NCBI GenBank assembly: GCA_039944535.1
Contig: JBDUYP010000023.1
Location: 62,001-126,000, forward strand
Source of the DNA: JAMZMI01 sp039944535
GTDB lineage: Bacteria; Bacteroidota; Bacteroidia; Cytophagales; Cyclobacteriaceae
Direction: 5' to 3'
DNA: 64,000 nucleotides
Shown here: positions 24,089 through 32,685 of the stretch, in pieces
How the letters are laid out: every line of letters begins with the position of its first letter
Numbering within the stretch: the stretch's first letter is position 1
Program-made: the position numbers and the translations under genes
Notes under the pieces: generated by a model
What the model was told of the DNA's origin: nothing
The model's input: only the letters and a program-made list of their open reading frames with translations
The model's database searches: none

Positions 24089-25564
24089 TTAGTATGCTTT
24101 TGCGAAAAGTACCCGTCCTTTAGACGGCTTGCCGGAGTAAATACATGTTCCGGCTTCTTCGTTTGAATTTAACGGAATACATCGGATTGTGGCTTTGGTT
24201 TCTGCTTTAATTTTTTCTTCAGTCTCAGAAGAGCCATCCCAGTGAGCATAGATAAAGCCTGGCTTAGTTTCCAGAATTTCCTTAAACTCTTCGTAGGTAT
24301 CTACCGTGTAGGTGTTTTCTTCTTTGAATGCAGCAGCTTTTGAGTAGATGTTTGTTTGGATCTCGTCCAAGAGATTTACAGTATAATCAACGATACTATC
24401 CTTGTTGATTACCTGTTTTTCTTTGGTATCTCTTCGGGCTACCTCCATGGTACCGTTTTCAAGGTCTCTTGGCCCAATGGCGATTCTCACGGGCACACCT
24501 TTCATTTCGTGCTCAGCAAACTTCCATCCCGGCTTATGGGTGTCTCGCTTGTCAAATAGTACGCTGATGTTTTTGTCTCTCAGCTCTTTGGTAATGCCAT
24601 CAGCTACCTCACTGATTTTAGCCAGGTCTTCATCGGACCTGAAGATAGGCACAATCACCACCTGAATTGGTGCAAGTTTTGGAGGCAATACCAATCCCTG
24701 ATCGTCAGAGTGAGCCATGATCAGCGCTCCCATGAGTCGTGTACTTACTCCCCACGATGTTCCCCATACGTACTCTTCAGTTCCTTCTTTTGTGGCAAAC
24801 TTCACATCGAAAGCTTTAGCAAAATTCTGTCCCAAAAAGTGTGATGTTCCGGCCTGCAGTGCCCGTCCGTCTTGCATCATTGCCTCTATACAGTAGGTTT
24901 CTTCTGCTCCTGCAAATCTTTCATTTTCGGTTTTTACGCCTTTGGTTACTGGTACAGCCATGTGCTTTTCAGCAAACTCAGCGTAAACTTCCAGCATTTG
25001 TTTGGTCTCTACTTCCGCCTCTTGTTTCGTAGCATGAGCGGTGTGCCCTTCCTGCCATAAAAATTCGGCGGTTCTTAAAAACAGGCGTGTTCTCATTTCC
25101 CATCTCACTACATTGGCCCATTGGTTGATGAGCAAAGGCAAATCCCTGTAAGACTGGATCCAGTTTTTGTAAGAATCCCAAATTACTGTCTCAGATGTAG
25201 GTCTCACAATCAGCTCTTCCTCCAGCTTGGCATCAGGATCCACAATCACTCCGCCATTTTCTTCGTCGTTTTTTAGCCGATAATGCGTAACTACAGCGCA
25301 CTCTTTGGCAAAGCCTTCTACATGACTGGCTTCCTTGCTGAAAAAGGATTTCGGGATGAAAAGCGGAAAATAAGCATTGGAGTGACCTGTTTCCTTAAAC
25401 ATTTTATCAAGGCTGGCTTGCATTTTTTCCCATATCGCAAAACCATACGGTTTGATCACCATACAGCCCCTCACAGGCGAATTTTCGGCCAATCCCGCTT
25501 TTTTTACCAACTCATTGTACCATAGTGAATAATCTTCCGATCTGCTTGGGAGTCCTTTGCTCAT
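24089..25564 (-). CDS. proS: Prolyl-tRNA synthetase (archaeal/eukaryote-like type)
   Basis: Class II aminoacyl-tRNA synthetase charging tRNA-Pro. The core includes motif 2 EMRTRLFLRTAEFLWQEGHTAH (residues about 152-173) preceded by VRPTSETVIWDSYKNWIQ (about 120-137), and motif 3 near LMGALIMAHSDDQGLVLPP (about 277-295). The anticodon-binding domain and a C-terminal zinc-like/ProS-C domain follow. The 491-residue form lacks the bacterial INS editing domain, so it is type 3, common in Bacteroidota. The C-terminus ends with VLFAKAY, the eukaryote-like tyrosine end. It heads the operon with nfeD and floA. Confidence 0.95.
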   Translation of the reverse strand: MSKGLPSRSEDYSLWYNELVKKAGLAENSPVRGCMVIKPYGFAIWEKMQASLDKMFKETGHSNAYFPLFIPKSFFSKEASHVEGFAKECAVVTHYRLKNDEENGGVIVDPDAKLEEELIVRPTSETVIWDSYKNWIQSYRDLPLLINQWANVVRWEMRTRLFLRTAEFLWQEGHTAHATKQEAEVETKQMLEVYAEFAEKHMAVPVTKGVKTENERFAGAEETYCIEAMMQDGRALQAGTSHFLGQNFAKAFDVKFATKEGTEEYVWGTSWGVSTRLMGALIMAHSDDQGLVLPPKLAPIQVVIVPIFRSDEDLAKISEVADGITKELRDKNISVLFDKRDTHKPGWKFAEHEMKGVPVRIAIGPRDLENGTMEVARRDTKEKQVINKDSIVDYTVNLLDEIQTNIYSKAAAFKEENTYTVDTYEEFKEILETKPGFIYAHWDGSSETEEKIKAETKATIRCIPLNSNEEAGTCIYSGKPSKGRVLFAKAY

Positions 25565-25624
25565 AGTGTAAAACCTCTTTTGGTATAGTAATTGCTTACT
25601 TTAAGATGAAATAAAAACTGGAGG

Positions 25625-25632
25625 CAAATATA
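25625..25632 (-). promoter_or_regulatory. -7 box of the proS operon promoter
   Basis: On the minus strand TATATTTG fits TAnnTTTG, placed 61 bases before the proS start codon. A TTTC lies upstream but closer than the usual 19 bases. Confidence 0.45.
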
Positions 25633-25692
25633 ACTTTACTCAGTTGAAACTTTTGATCCGGTTGTATGTATTATCTAATAAAGGAGGAAGTC

Positions 25693-27183
25693 ATGGAAGC
25701 GCTAAAAACAATCACAAGAATTTCGTTCCTGATGTTGATATCAGGGTTATCTATCGGGGCGGTTGCTCAGGAGTATGACGATATGTATTTCAACTCTGCC
25801 GATCGAAATAAGGTAAAGAGGGTAGAAGATGACAAGAGCGAGGACAAAACCGACGCGACTTATGAGTCTTACACCAATAATACGTATTCGGAGAAGTATT
25901 CGGCACATGAAGTGAATCCGGAGTATATCGCCAGGTATCAATCAGGCAGCTCCCAAAATTCGTACACTTCCAACTCTACTATTTCCGATTACACTACGGA
26001 TGACAATGCCAACTACAGTGAGCCGTCCGCTTCCAATATTTCGTACTCATACTATCCGGATGAATATACTGTAGAAGAAACTCCTGAGGGTACTACGATT
26101 ATAAACAATTATTATAGATCAGACCCAAGATACAATAACAACAACTGGAACAATCCTTCCTGGGGCTTCAATACAGGGTACGATCCATTCTGGGGATGGA
26201 ACTCTGGCGTGTCAGTTTCTTTTGGATGGGGAAATGGCTACTGGTGTAATCCATGGTATGGTGGTTATGACCCTTATTGGGGATGGAACAGTTGGGCATA
26301 TAATGGAGGGTTTGGTTACAGGCCATACTCCTGGTATGGAGGTGGTTACTATGGCTTGAATAGATGGAACAGATACAATTATGCTTACAATAATGGATTC
26401 TACGATGGTCTTTACTACAGTGGAGCCTATGGAGGATATTACTACGGGGACAACAGAAATAGTAGAAATGTAGTGCGCGGCGCTAGAAACTCACGGGGAG
26501 GCAGCACAATAGCGAGAGCGAGTACGTCAGCGCCTTCATCTAGAGGTAGGGTTTCTAGTACGGGGACTTCTGCGGTAAGTAATGGAAGGACTGTTTCAAA
26601 TGGAAGGACGACTTCTAGTGGAAGAACAGTAACAAGCAGAAGCTATGAGGACACTCAGAATGAGTATTACAGAAGATCGAGAAGCTCTGTGGCCAGCACA
26701 TCTACAAGGACGGGGACGAGCCCAACTTCAAGAACAGGAAGTAGCTCGACCTATAACAGTAGAACATCTAGCGGTAGTGCCAATACGGGAACATTGAGAA
26801 CAAGAACGAACCCAACATCTTCAGGCAGCTCTAGCAGATACAATAGTTCTGGTGTCAGAACTGATAGCCGTTCGAACTCAAACTATAGCTCGGGCAGTAG
26901 AAGTTCAAGTGGTTCTTCCGGGACTTACAGGAGCAGTGGTTCTTCGAGTAGTAGCAGGAGCTCTTCTTCTGGGACTTATAGAAGTGGATCATCATCTTCG
27001 AGAAGTAGTTCGGGCAGCTCGTACAGGAGTAGCGGGTCGAGTTCCAGTCGCTCATCCAGTGGGTCTTCATATAGATCAAGTGGAGGGTCTTCAAGAAGTA
27101 GTTCTGGTAGTAGTCGCTCAAGTGGCAGTAGTAGTAGATCCTCTAGTAGTTCGTCACGGTCAAGTAGCAGAGGAGGTAGATAA
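25693..27183 (+). CDS. Secreted low-complexity protein with aromatic/Gly/Asn-rich middle and Ser-rich tail
   Basis: A 496-residue exported protein of unknown function. The ribosome site AGGAGGAAG directly precedes ATG 25693. A signal peptide (to about residue 26, GLSIGAVAQ) leads into a polar region with many Tyr, Ser and Asp, then about 125 residues of Trp/Tyr/Gly/Asn repeats (GYDPFWGWNS, GYDPYWGWNS), then roughly 220 residues dominated by Ser with Arg, Gly and Thr (SSSRSSSSGTYRS) to the last residue. There is no lipobox and no recognisable type IX C-terminal signal. It abuts the FadL-like gene by one base, so the two are co-expressed. Composition resembles adhesive or matrix proteins; function is not inferred. 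Confidence 0.7.
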   Translation: MEALKTITRISFLMLISGLSIGAVAQEYDDMYFNSADRNKVKRVEDDKSEDKTDATYESYTNNTYSEKYSAHEVNPEYIARYQSGSSQNSYTSNSTISDYTTDDNANYSEPSASNISYSYYPDEYTVEETPEGTTIINNYYRSDPRYNNNNWNNPSWGFNTGYDPFWGWNSGVSVSFGWGNGYWCNPWYGGYDPYWGWNSWAYNGGFGYRPYSWYGGGYYGLNRWNRYNYAYNNGFYDGLYYSGAYGGYYYGDNRNSRNVVRGARNSRGGSTIARASTSAPSSRGRVSSTGTSAVSNGRTVSNGRTTSSGRTVTSRSYEDTQNEYYRRSRSSVASTSTRTGTSPTSRTGSSSTYNSRTSSGSANTGTLRTRTNPTSSGSSSRYNSSGVRTDSRSNSNYSSGSRSSSGSSGTYRSSGSSSSSRSSSSGTYRSGSSSSRSSSGSSYRSSGSSSSRSSSGSSYRSSGGSSRSSSGSSRSSGSSSRSSSSSSRSSSRGGR

Positions 27184-27203
27184 TGCAAGGATTTAAGATA
27201 AAA

Positions 27204-28706
27204 ATGGAAAAGATGAAATCAAGATACATTTTATTGATCGCGGGACTTTTAGTGGCTGGGTCGGCCATGGCGCAGGTTGGTTATTACGAAGACGCGTTGC
27301 TTTTCAGCAGGACTAATTCTTTTGGCTCTTCAGCGCGGATTCAGGGTGTTGGAGGAGCGCAGGTTTCGCTGGGTGGCGATATTAGTTCAGCAGGGTCTAA
27401 CCCGGCAGGGCTGGGCTTTTTCAATAAGAGCGTTTTCTCCATTACTCCAAGCGTCAACTTTCATGATGCGAATGGCATCTATCAAGATAATCTGGTTGCT
27501 TCCTATCAGCCTAATGTGAATCTACCTAATATGGGTGTAGTTCTAAACCATTCTATCGGGGACATTCCTGACAGTAAGTTCAAAGGAGGATCTTTTGCCA
27601 TTTCAGTAACCAGAATCAATGATTTCAATCAGCAATTCGCTTATGAAGGGTATAGTGCCAAAACGTCTGTTGTGGATGCTTTTCTTGTGAATGCGGGAAC
27701 CACGCTTCCTGAAAACCTTCCGGAAATGGAATATGGAGCCTACTCCACGTATCTGATCGACCCTATGTACAATGATCAGGATGAGTTAGTTGGCTACAGC
27801 ACATTTGCTGGTTTGGAGCCTCTGCAAACCGAAAGAGTGGAGATCTCAGGCGGACAGAACCAAATGAACTTTTCGTGGGGTGGAAACTACAACGATATGG
27901 TCTATTTCGGGGCAGGTATGGGTATTCAAACCTTAAAATATAAACGCAAGCGCTTTTATTCTGAAAGTGACTTCTTGGATGATGCCAACGATCTTTTGTC
28001 ACTGTCCATCAATGATGAGTTGACCATCAATGGAACCGGCCTGAACGGAACTTTCGGTATGATCGTGAGGCCAATCAACTTCCTGACCATGGGGGTGAGC
28101 TATACCACACCAACTTATTTTGCTCTACGTGATGAGTCGGGGTTTTCCATGAGTGCATCGTACAACAATATTCAGTATGATGATGAAACACTTTTGGCAA
28201 ATGAGTCTTATGTGAGCGATATCACCATAGGCAATTACAACCTCAGAACTCCGGGTAGATTGAGTCTGGGAGCAACCGCTTTTATAGGTAAATATGGATT
28301 TATCACGGGTGATGTGGAGTTTGTAGATCACGCCTCAGCCGTGTTGCAGAGCAATAATGCAGGTTTTGATATGAATGCTGACAACAATGAAATCGTGAAC
28401 CAATATACCAATGTGATGAACTACAGATTAGGTGCAGAGGTGAGACTAGAGGACTTCAGAGTGCGCGGAGGGTTCTCTCATCAGGCAGATCCGTATAGAG
28501 ACGCGGATTTCGATAGAACCAAAAACTACGTGACGTTTGGTGCTGGATTTAGACAGAAGGACTGGTTTGTGGATTTAGCGGTGGTAAAAAGCTTGTTTGA
28601 TCAATATTATTCTCCATACAATGCGCCGGATCCGGCTGATCAGCCAGTAGTTAACGTAGAGAATGATAATACTACGATCTCAGCTACGTTCGGAGTTAAC
28701 TTTTAA
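27204..28706 (+). CDS. OmpP1/FadL-like outer-membrane protein
   Basis: A 500-residue barrel with a signal peptide ending SAMAQ (residues about 5-24). The mature N-terminus carries the FadL/TodX pattern of small residues, FGSSARIQGVGGAQVSLGG and SSAGSNPAGLGFFN, where the plug and hatch begin. The end, TISATFGVNF, is an aromatic barrel terminus. FadL members pass hydrophobic compounds such as fatty acids or aromatics; the cargo here is unknown. The start could be ATG 27204 or 27213; an in-frame start at 27183 abuts the upstream gene. The 3' end overlaps aroK tail-to-tail by 11 bases. Confidence 0.82.
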   Translation: MEKMKSRYILLIAGLLVAGSAMAQVGYYEDALLFSRTNSFGSSARIQGVGGAQVSLGGDISSAGSNPAGLGFFNKSVFSITPSVNFHDANGIYQDNLVASYQPNVNLPNMGVVLNHSIGDIPDSKFKGGSFAISVTRINDFNQQFAYEGYSAKTSVVDAFLVNAGTTLPENLPEMEYGAYSTYLIDPMYNDQDELVGYSTFAGLEPLQTERVEISGGQNQMNFSWGGNYNDMVYFGAGMGIQTLKYKRKRFYSESDFLDDANDLLSLSINDELTINGTGLNGTFGMIVRPINFLTMGVSYTTPTYFALRDESGFSMSASYNNIQYDDETLLANESYVSDITIGNYNLRTPGRLSLGATAFIGKYGFITGDVEFVDHASAVLQSNNAGFDMNADNNEIVNQYTNVMNYRLGAEVRLEDFRVRGGFSHQADPYRDADFDRTKNYVTFGAGFRQKDWFVDLAVVKSLFDQYYSPYNAPDPADQPVVNVENDNTTISATFGVNF

Positions 28707-29196
28707 GTTTATAGATCTCGTTCATCGCTTTAGTCGCATCTCTATGTGAGATGGTGATGTCAGCCTGATTATAAAACTTGCTTCTGATTCTGAGCAATTC
28801 ATCAATACGATTTTCCACATCGCCTTGCATGAGCGGGCGATGTGATTTTCTTGAAATTCGCTCAATAAGGGTTTCCCGATCCTGGGTTAGATAGATTGTG
28901 ATTCCATTTTCATTCATAAAGGATATACCATCGTGAAAGCAAGGCGAGCCTCCACCAGTGGCGAGAATGAATTCTTCCTTTTCGGAAAAGCTTCTCAAAA
29001 GGGTTGATTCCGTTCTTCGGAAGTAGTCTTCACCGTCTGTTTCGAATATGGTTGAAATGGTTCGGCCTTCTTTTTCCTCTATGATTTTGTCCAAATCGGC
29101 AAATTCAAATCCCGTAGCTTCTGCCAATATTTTTCCAAAATAGGATTTACCAGTGCCAGGCAATCCTATCAAATAGATTTTTTGTTTGGATTTCAA
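28696..29196 (-). CDS. aroK: Shikimate kinase
   Basis: Phosphorylates shikimate in the route to chorismate, which also feeds pabB in this window. The P-loop is GLPGTGKS (11-18), followed by DLDKIIEEKEGRTI, FRRTE and TGGGSP (shikimate/ATP contacts), and the lid RISRKSHRPLM. The 166 residues match the family. I chose TTG 29196, whose T-T-G-A overlaps the stop of the upstream gene; upstream codons would add Arg-rich, non-conserved residues. The start codon is an inference, the rest is secure. Confidence 0.9.
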   Translation of the reverse strand: MKSKQKIYLIGLPGTGKSYFGKILAEATGFEFADLDKIIEEKEGRTISTIFETDGEDYFRRTESTLLRSFSEKEEFILATGGGSPCFHDGISFMNENGITIYLTQDRETLIERISRKSHRPLMQGDVENRIDELLRIRSKFYNQADITISHRDATKAMNEIYKLKS

Positions 29197-30284
29197 TTCA
29201 ACAACTCTTTTATCTCTTCCACGTTCGGCACGTCGTTGTGATGCCATTTTCCAAGCACAGTCCCGTTTGATAATAGAAAAACTCCAGGGTTGGACCTTAC
29301 CATGGTTTTTAAGACTGTAGCATCTGCGTAGTAATATGGAATGCCCAGCTGATGTTCGTGGCGGAATGGGTCAAAAATACTGTATCCCGAAGCAGTCAAA
29401 ATCCACGGTTCTACATTGTCTGGAAGCTGGTCGGCGAGAGTTTTGATCTCTCCCAAATGACTCGTGTTAGCTTTTTCGGCACTGTAAATGATCACAATAA
29501 GCTTATGCCCAATCATCAAGTCCTCGGTATAATCACCTTCATCTGTCCAAATACTCAAATCCGTAATTTTTGGTTCAGCTTCCGGGTTTATCAGATCCAT
29601 AGATTTGAATTCATAGCTTTTGTCTGTGGGATAGGTTTCAAATCTGTACTCCTTGCCATCTTTTTCCATGACATACTCATATCGGAGCGGTTCTGACGGT
29701 TCCATGAGGGAGGGCAGATGGTTGCCCACTGCATAAGCACGAAAATCAAGGACTGGCAAATGACGAATGGTATAAATCGAAAAGGCCACAAAAAACACGG
29801 TAGCGCCTCCAACTTTCATCCACTGAAACCAATCCGAAAAATATGATTTGTAGTTGGCTCTGTTGATGAAAATAGCCCCAATGAGCACTAGCAAAATGAT
29901 ATCTTTTGTAAAGGACTCCCAAGGGGTAAGTTTGATAGCATCACCGAAACATCCGCAATCGGTCACTTTGTTGAAATAGGCCGAATAGAAAGTGAGGAAT
30001 GTGAAAAACACGATCAAGCCAAGCAGAGCCCACGCAGTGATCCGCATTTTAAATCCAACAATCAGCGCAACACCCAGGACGATTTCCAGCACACTGAGCA
30101 CGACAGAAAGAAACAATGCCGCAGGCACGAACCACTCAAAGAATGGCGCAAAATCATAGGCGAAAACATCAAAATATTCTTCCAGCTTGATGGCAGTACC
30201 TACTGGGTCGTTGACTTTGATCAAGCCTGAAAAAATAAAAAGGCCACCCACCAGGTAGCGTGCTATTTCGTAAATGATTCTCAT
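29193..30284 (-). CDS. BT_3928-type membrane protein: DoxX/MauE domain with thioredoxin-like tail
   Basis: A 363-residue protein. The N-terminal half has four helices of DoxX type, beginning YEIARYLVGGLFIFSGLIK and carrying DCGCFGDAIKLTP (about 105-117), a cysteine pair typical of MauE/DoxX-like membrane proteins. The C-terminal half (about 240-360) looks like a thioredoxin fold (LIVIIYSAEKANTSHLGEIKTL ... NPGVFLLSNGTVLGKWH) but has no CxxC at the active-site position. It overlaps the DUF1599 gene (ATGA) and aroK (TTGA). It may handle disulfides or quinone-linked redox; the true role is unknown. The start ATG 30284 drops nine upstream residues. Confidence 0.78.
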   Translation of the reverse strand: MRIIYEIARYLVGGLFIFSGLIKVNDPVGTAIKLEEYFDVFAYDFAPFFEWFVPAALFLSVVLSVLEIVLGVALIVGFKMRITAWALLGLIVFFTFLTFYSAYFNKVTDCGCFGDAIKLTPWESFTKDIILLVLIGAIFINRANYKSYFSDWFQWMKVGGATVFFVAFSIYTIRHLPVLDFRAYAVGNHLPSLMEPSEPLRYEYVMEKDGKEYRFETYPTDKSYEFKSMDLINPEAEPKITDLSIWTDEGDYTEDLMIGHKLIVIIYSAEKANTSHLGEIKTLADQLPDNVEPWILTASGYSIFDPFRHEHQLGIPYYYADATVLKTMVRSNPGVFLLSNGTVLGKWHHNDVPNVEEIKELLN

Positions 30285-30826
30285 TTGCTTTCTGTTAATT
30301 TTATCAAACAAAATACCGAGTAGTTGATGATGTCCTGATAGTTCGCATCCACTCCTTCAGATATGATTGTTTTACCTTCGTTATCCTCTATTTGTTTCAC
30401 TCTAAAAAGCTTCATCAATATGATGTCGGTCATCGAGCTCACCCGCATGTCTCGCCATGCTTCGCCATAATCGTGGTTTTTGTTCGTGAGCAGTTCCATT
30501 GTTTTCTGGGCCGCTTCATCATATTTAGGCCCCACAAAGTCATAAGGCAGCTCGTTTGGGTCTTTTTCAGACAGTTGCATTTGCACCAATGCAATCAGGC
30601 AGTAATTGATAATGCCGTAAAATTCTGATTCAATATTTTCATCAATCTTTTGAGTGCCCTTCTCCTGAATAGACCGGATTCTTTGAGCTTTGATGAAAAT
30701 CTGATCCGTGATAGATGAAAGTCTCAGTATTCTCCAGGCCGTGCCGTAATCTTTGGTTTTCTTTTCAAAGATCTCTTTGCACTGCCCTACGATCTCCTGG
30801 TATTGTTTGATGGTTTCGTTTCTCAA
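30281..30826 (-). CDS. DUF1599 domain-containing protein, internally duplicated
   Basis: A 181-residue soluble protein. Two halves repeat the same pattern: KTKDYGTAWRILRLSSITDQ (about 23-42) then IINYCLIAL, and KNHDYGEAWRDMRVSSMTDI (about 116-135) then IINYSVFCL. DYGxAWR plus a later IINY block is the DUF1599 repeat. MazG-like nucleotide pyrophosphohydrolases have similar all-helical metal sites, but catalytic activity is unproven. It begins with TTG at 30826, divergent from folP, and is coupled to the BT_3928-like gene. Conserved in Bacteroidota in this position. Confidence 0.82.
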   Translation of the reverse strand: MRNETIKQYQEIVGQCKEIFEKKTKDYGTAWRILRLSSITDQIFIKAQRIRSIQEKGTQKIDENIESEFYGIINYCLIALVQMQLSEKDPNELPYDFVGPKYDEAAQKTMELLTNKNHDYGEAWRDMRVSSMTDIILMKLFRVKQIEDNEGKTIISEGVDANYQDIINYSVFCLIKLTESK

Positions 30827-30925
30827 TTTGCGAAATGTTTGTTCCTCTTTTTAGCCTGCATTATCTTGAAATGTGCCAAAGTGGATTATCTTGAATCAGC
30901 TTATCAGCCAACAAATCTAACACAA

Positions 30926-31762
30926 TTGGATATTCAAAAAACGATTAATGTAAAAGGTTCCATTCTGGATCTTTCTTCTCCAAAAATCATGGGGATTGTC
31001 AATGTCACACCTGATTCGTTTTACGCGGGTAGTCGAGAGGTAAATACATCGGACGTTTTGAAAAAAGTCGAGCAAATGATGATCGAGGGTGCTACTTTCA
31101 TTGATATAGGTGGGTACTCCTCTAGGCCTGGTGCTGATGATCTTTCTGAAGATGCAGAGTGGCAAAGATTAGCAAAGCCCATTGAGGCAATATCAAGAGA
31201 ATTTGCCGACTTGATCATTTCAGTTGATACTTTTAGAAGTGCTGTGGCTAGACGAGCCATTGATACCGGAGCGCATGTGATAAATGATATTTCTGGTGGT
31301 GATTTGGATGAGGCTATGTTTGGTACAGTGGCTGATCTGAACGTGCCTTATATCATGATGCACATGAAAGGCAGTCCTCAGAATATGGTCAAAAAGACAA
31401 GCTATAATGACCTGCTGACAGAAGTGACTGAATATTTTGTTAGCAAGCTGAACCAGCTCAACTCGCTTGGAGTTAAAGACATAATCATTGATCCGGGTTT
31501 TGGTTTTGCTAAAAACATAGAGCAAAACTTTCAACTTTTGCATGATCTGAATTTTTTGAAAAAGCTTGATCATCCACTACTTGTTGGGGTATCCAGAAAG
31601 TCCATGATATATAAGTCGCTAAATATTCAACCCGAGGAAGCTTTAAATGGCACAACTGCTTTAAATACAGTAGCTTTGCTTAAGGGCGCATCGATACTTC
31701 GGGTGCATGACGTGAAGGAAGCTGCGGAGGCCGTTCAATTGGTTAATTTGCTGAAAATTTGA
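30926..31762 (+). CDS. folP: Dihydropteroate synthase
   Basis: Condenses p-aminobenzoate (from PabB/PabC here) with the pterin diphosphate to dihydropteroate; the sulfonamide target. A TIM barrel with the signatures MGIVNVTPDSF (about 22-32), DIGGYSSRPGA (about 58-68), IINDISGG region and DPGFGFAKN (about 196-204). The start is TTG 30926, giving 278 residues beginning MDIQKTINVKGSILDLSSPK; upstream in-frame codons would run into the divergent gene. It overlaps the cdaA start by four bases (TTGA). Confidence in the start is moderate, in the product high. Confidence 0.93.
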   Translation: MDIQKTINVKGSILDLSSPKIMGIVNVTPDSFYAGSREVNTSDVLKKVEQMMIEGATFIDIGGYSSRPGADDLSEDAEWQRLAKPIEAISREFADLIISVDTFRSAVARRAIDTGAHVINDISGGDLDEAMFGTVADLNVPYIMMHMKGSPQNMVKKTSYNDLLTEVTEYFVSKLNQLNSLGVKDIIIDPGFGFAKNIEQNFQLLHDLNFLKKLDHPLLVGVSRKSMIYKSLNIQPEEALNGTTALNTVALLKGASILRVHDVKEAAEAVQLVNLLKI

Positions 31763-32679
31763 TCTTAGCTTATAACATAGGATTTCTGGAAATAAAGGGA
31801 GTGGATATTCTCGATATCCTCCTTGTGGCCGTGTTGCTCTATCAGGTTTATAAGCTGATGCGCGGCAGTGTCGCCTTCAAGATTTTCTCCGGGTTCCTTA
31901 TTCTATATTTGGTTTACCTGATCGTGACAGCCGCTCGTATGGAGTTGCTGGGTACTATTTTGGGACAATTCATGGGAGTTGGGGTTTTGGCGGTAATCAT
32001 ACTTTTCCAGCAAGAAATCCGGAAGTTCCTTTTGATCCTTGGGCGTACCAGTTTTTTCAATGAAGGAAACCTTCTGGACAACCTCAAGTCGATATGGCGA
32101 TCCAATGGCAAATACAATAAAGCAGAGATCACACCTATTATAGACGCCTGTAAAACGCTCGGTGGCTCCAATACGGGAGCGCTGATCGTGATGTCAAAAA
32201 ATTCTGAATTGAAATTTTATGTGGAATCAGGAGACAGGCTTGATGCGGTCATTTCCAAGAGACTTCTTCTGTCTATTTTCAACAAGTACAGTCCGCTCCA
32301 TGATGGAGCAGTGATCGTTTATAATAACAAGATTGTTGCAGCCAGGTGTATTTTGCCCGTTACAGAACGGGACGTTGCGGCTCACTATGGTCTTCGGCAT
32401 AGGGCAGCAATAGGTATGTCAGAAAATACCGACACCCTTGTGTTGGTCGTATCAGAAGAAACCGGACAGATTTCAGTGATGCGCAATGGACAATCTTTCA
32501 ATAACCTCTCTACGCAGGAACTGCGAAAGCAAATCAACGAATACCTGTACGAAGGAGATGAGGAAGTGGTGACCAGCACAGAAAGTGCTTTGGAGAAGGC
32601 CAAAAAAGAGGGTCAAACAGCCGAAAAGAAAGAGAAAGAAAAAGAGGATAAGAAAGAAGAACCCGTTGTGGTCAAATAG
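31759..32679 (+). CDS. cdaA: Diadenylate cyclase, CdaA type
   Basis: Makes cyclic di-AMP from ATP at the inner membrane. Three helices (about 17-34, 40-58 and 68-84) precede the DAC domain with the two hallmark motifs, DGA (182-184) and RHR (213-215), both intact. The C-terminal 35 residues are Lys/Glu repeats (KKEKEKEDKKEEP), an unstructured tail. The start TTG 31759 gives NIGFLEIKGVDILDILLVA, the usual CdaA beginning; the alternative GTG 31801 would lose the first helix. Overlap with folP by four bases implies one transcript. c-di-AMP typically regulates potassium, osmotic and envelope homeostasis. Confidence 0.93.
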   Translation: MILAYNIGFLEIKGVDILDILLVAVLLYQVYKLMRGSVAFKIFSGFLILYLVYLIVTAARMELLGTILGQFMGVGVLAVIILFQQEIRKFLLILGRTSFFNEGNLLDNLKSIWRSNGKYNKAEITPIIDACKTLGGSNTGALIVMSKNSELKFYVESGDRLDAVISKRLLLSIFNKYSPLHDGAVIVYNNKIVAARCILPVTERDVAAHYGLRHRAAIGMSENTDTLVLVVSEETGQISVMRNGQSFNNLSTQELRKQINEYLYEGDEEVVTSTESALEKAKKEGQTAEKKEKEKEDKKEEPVVVK

Positions 32680-32685
32680 CTTCTT

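Noticed and set aside
26855..27183. Repetitive DNA resembling a tandem repeat or CRISPR
   Set aside because: Irregular AGC/TCT-type serine codons, no constant repeat with unique spacers.
26852..27196. Alternative frames inside the Ser-rich tail
   Set aside because: Low-complexity DNA gives long open frames on other strands and frames; the signal-peptide-bearing frame explains it.
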